Shown here piece after piece: positions 62,004-64,000 of a stretch of DNA of 64,000 nucleotides. A program made the position numbers and the translations under genes. Under the pieces are notes generated by a model, which was not told where the DNA came from, did no database searches, and was given only the letters and a program-made list of their open reading frames with translations. Each line of letters begins with the position of its first letter. Position 1 is the stretch's first letter. Source of the DNA: Telmatobacter sp. DSM 110680 (GTDB lineage: Bacteria > Acidobacteriota > Terriglobia > Terriglobales > Acidobacteriaceae); NCBI RefSeq assembly GCF_039994875.1, contig NZ_CP121196.1, positions 1,984,001-2,048,000 on the forward strand. Reading direction: 5' to 3'.

Positions 62004-63200
62004 TTGGATTCAGGCGGGACATATCTCGAAAAGGACGTTACTAGCGAGCTCGCTAAGGCTTGTGGCTTCAGTAATGCCGACGTGGTGGCCCTACCGCATG
62101 GTGAAGCGTCCCGCGATGCGAACCGTTTCACGCAATGGATTGCGGCTGGACATGCAGGCACGATGCAGTATCTCTCGCGCACAAACGAAAGCGGCGAGCT
62201 AGTGCGCGCGCGTGTTAACACGCCGTTCAAGTGGGCACGTTCTGCGCTTGTGTGTTTTGCGAATTATCATTCCGCTGCTCCGCTCTCAATCGAAGTACAA
62301 GACCCGCGGAGCGGGTGGATTTCGCGCTACGCATGGAGCAGCCGCGTGGATGCGGATGGAAGTCGCAGGCCGAGCGACTATCACAAGGTGCTGCTAAAGC
62401 GGCTGAAGTCTCTCGATGCAATGCTGCGCGAGCGGTACGGTGCATTTGAATCACGCGCGTATGTGGATACGGGGCCAGTGGTGGAGAGATCGCTGGCAAT
62501 AGCAGCGGGGCTGGGATGGACGGGAAAAAACACTTGCCTCATTCATCCCAAGCTGGGGTCGTTTGGATTTTTGGCGGTGCTGCTGACGTCGCTCGATGTG
62601 AGTCGAGAAGAAAAAACAGCGGAGCTCATGCTGGATCGATGTGGGACGTGCACGCGGTGCCTTGATGCTTGTCCGACAGGAGCATTGATTGCGCCGTACA
62701 AGATGGATGCGACAAGGTGCATTTCATATCTGACGATCGAGCACAAAGGAGAGATCGCGTCGGAGTTGATGGAGGGGATGGGGCGGCAGGTGTTCGGCTG
62801 CGACATTTGCCAGGATGTGTGCCCGTGGAATCGCAAGGCGCCGATCGCGACAGATGCGGAACTAGAGCCGCGAGCGGAGCTGGTGAATCCCACGCTGGCG
62901 TGGCTGGCTTCCCTGGATGAGCAATCTTTCGAGCACGTCTTCAACGGCTCACCGGTGAGACGCGCCGGTTACATGGGTCTGCGCCGCAACATCGCCATCG
63001 CGATGGGCAACAGCGGGAGCAAAGGCTTCTTGCCGCGGCTCAGCGAGTGGTCCGAATCGGCAGACAAAACCTTAGGCGCCGCCGCACGATGGGCGCTGAG
63101 CAAGCTGAATTTTGAATTAACCCCGGGGACGAAGAACTACCACAGGCAATCAGTAATTCAAAGTGACCTCAAAGACGAGGCCGCAAAAAAACAGGTCTAA
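62004..63200 (+). CDS. queG: Epoxyqueuosine reductase
   Basis: 398 residues. It makes the final reduction of epoxyqueuosine to queuosine in tRNA, using cobalamin and two [4Fe-4S] clusters. N-terminal domain with [24 protein letters not shown] and [27 protein letters not shown]. Cluster motifs [16 protein letters not shown] (from Cys213) and [14 protein letters not shown]-terminal HEAT-like repeats follow ([16 protein letters not shown]). The start is taken as TTG 62004; the frame is open upstream without an ATG. The stop overlaps the convergent cold shock gene by 4 bp. Confidence 0.92.
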   Translation: MDSGGTYLEKDVTSELAKACGFSNADVVALPHGEASRDANRFTQWIAAGHAGTMQYLSRTNESGELVRARVNTPFKWARSALVCFANYHSAAPLSIEVQDPRSGWISRYAWSSRVDADGSRRPSDYHKVLLKRLKSLDAMLRERYGAFESRAYVDTGPVVERSLAIAAGLGWTGKNTCLIHPKLGSFGFLAVLLTSLDVSREEKTAELMLDRCGTCTRCLDACPTGALIAPYKMDATRCISYLTIEHKGEIASELMEGMGRQVFGCDICQDVCPWNRKAPIATDAELEPRAELVNPTLAWLASLDEQSFEHVFNGSPVRRAGYMGLRRNIAIAMGNSGSKGFLPRLSEWSESADKTLGAAARWALSKLNFELTPGTKNYHRQSVIQSDLKDEAAKKQV

Positions 63201-63406
63201 CCGACTACGCGGCTGACGTTGGCGGCGCTCAGTCCTTTGGGTCCCTGCTGGCACTCAAATTCGACTGACTCGCCTTCGTTCAAGGTCTTGTAGCCGTTCT
63301 CCTGGATAGCGGAGAAGTGCACGAACACATCCTCACCGCTGGACCGTTGAATGAACCCGTAGCCTTTGGCACCGTTGAACCATTTCACTACACCCTGTTC
63401 CTTCAT
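63197..63406 (-). CDS. cspA: Cold shock protein, CspA family
   Basis: 69 residues, one cold shock domain that binds single-stranded nucleic acid. RNP1 is KGYGFIQR and RNP2 is VFVHFSAI. A purine-rich AAGGAGAAGG site precedes the ATG. The 350 bp upstream hold no convincing gene and could include the long 5' leader common for cold shock genes. Convergent with queG, overlapping by 4 bp. Confidence 0.95.
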   Translation of the reverse strand: MKEQGVVKWFNGAKGYGFIQRSSGEDVFVHFSAIQENGYKTLNEGESVEFECQQGPKGLSAANVSRVVG

Positions 63407-63752
63407 TTACCTTCTCCTTTTTTGTGGAGCACATTGGGGAAAACCTTCGCGTTCCATTCCTGTCTAAGCAGTGCGCAGGATATGGAGGCTTGGGTCTACT
63501 CCAACCCAGAAACGGCGCGAGCCGCCCACGCGTCCATACTTGGCGCGCTGAGGCAGCTCGAGGTTACTTCTGAATTGGGGTTGTGCTTCCCGAACACCAA
63601 AACTTCCAATGCTATGGCCTTCCTGAACTTGCAGACGGTGTGCCTCCCGGCGCGCCGTGCTCTTTTTATGGCAGGAAGTCTGTTCAAAAGCAAGGAGAAA
63701 ATTTACTTCCGTACCGCAAGGTAACTTCTGCGGATTCTTCAATTGTGGAAAA
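63407..63752. other. Upstream region of cspA and of the right-edge gene
   Basis: Open frames on both strands here (about 90-135 codons) have no ribosome binding site and no protein-like composition. A structured cold-shock leader for cspA is possible but was not drawn. Confidence 0.35.
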
Positions 63753-64000
63753 ATGAAATCAGCCTACTCGTCAGAATCGTCGGTCCCTGGTTCCGTGCGG
63801 AGGCGCACAGTCCAGGAGGGTTGTTGTTTTGTAGCCTGTCATCAGGGAGATCCCTTGGAAAGTCTTACAAGTACCGAGGTCAGAGGGGCTGAAGCCCTGC
63901 CCAAAGGGGGAGGGTTCGAAACTAAGCAGCCGGTGACTGTCTCGAAATGGTACCGATGGCGCAGGAGCGGTGTGGCGCTGGCGGACTATCTGCTGGACGC
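63753..64000 (+). CDS. Partial gene at right edge, possibly membrane protein
   Basis: An open frame from ATG 63753 runs off the window (82 codons visible). The last visible part, VTVSKWYRWRRSGVALADYLLDA, reads like the region just before a first membrane helix, as in bacterial sugar transferases or exopolysaccharide proteins; this is a guess. The true start may be later, since the first 50 residues are of poor composition. Confidence 0.4.
   Translation, partial: MKSAYSSESSVPGSVRRRTVQEGCCFVACHQGDPLESLTSTEVRGAEALPKGGGFETKQPVTVSKWYRWRRSGVALADYLLD

Overview
The window looks like a chromosome segment of an acidobacterium, most likely class Terriglobia (Acidobacteriales type). The basis is the gene set and the roughly 60 percent GC of the core: an acidobacterial VWA-domain secreted protein, an Hfq-like protein with a long N-terminal extension, paired DUF507 genes, a YXWGXW-repeat protein and many secreted hydrolases. 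No ribosomal RNA is present, so this placement is inference. The only tRNA is tRNA-Glu(CTC) at 34819-34893.

Layout. 1-34.8 kb is core chromosome: a broken sensor kinase at the edge, RNase PH, a CocE-type hydrolase, class II aldolase, an MFS and an ABC exporter, a TlpA-like protein, a cytochrome P450, DNA polymerase III delta prime, an Hfq-like protein, a divergent Sua5/CYTH pair, an amidohydrolase, GreB, SecA and a run of small membrane proteins. An arsenic cluster follows (arsC-arsM divergent from arsR-ACR3, 24.1-27.2 kb), then thymidylate kinase, surface proteins, RecJ, a 2Fe-2S ferredoxin and two DUF507 genes.

34.85-52.69 kb is an integrated genomic island of about 17.8 kb. It is inserted in the 3' part of tRNA-Glu and bounded by a perfect 47-bp direct repeat (34847-34893 and 52639-52685). 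It carries its own tyrosine integrase, an AlpA/excisionase-type protein and a primase-polymerase. Its cargo is defence-like: a PIN-like plus PD-(D/E)XK fusion nuclease between two diverged direct repeats of about 97 bp, an XRE regulator, a 686-residue reverse transcriptase with a long helical C-terminus behind a gene-poor leader of about 0.7 kb, a type I restriction-modification operon hsdM-hsdS-DUF262/DUF1524-hsdR, and a NucS-like nuclease with a putative N-terminal HTH. The restriction operon is visibly more AT-rich than the host flanks.

52.7-64 kb returns to core: a second copy of a secreted Met/His-rich protein family, the VWA protein, a transglutaminase-like protein, pyruvate phosphate dikinase, a GH76 glycosidase, a STAS protein, epoxyqueuosine reductase and a cold shock protein.

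The best candidates for undescribed biology are the reverse transcriptase unit with its leader (37.7-40.5 kb), the PIN/PD-(D/E)XK nuclease cassette, the HsdR variant with three CxxCGxxxCxC repeats next to an embedded DUF262 nuclease, and a dispersed hairpin repeat whose copies show compensatory base changes.
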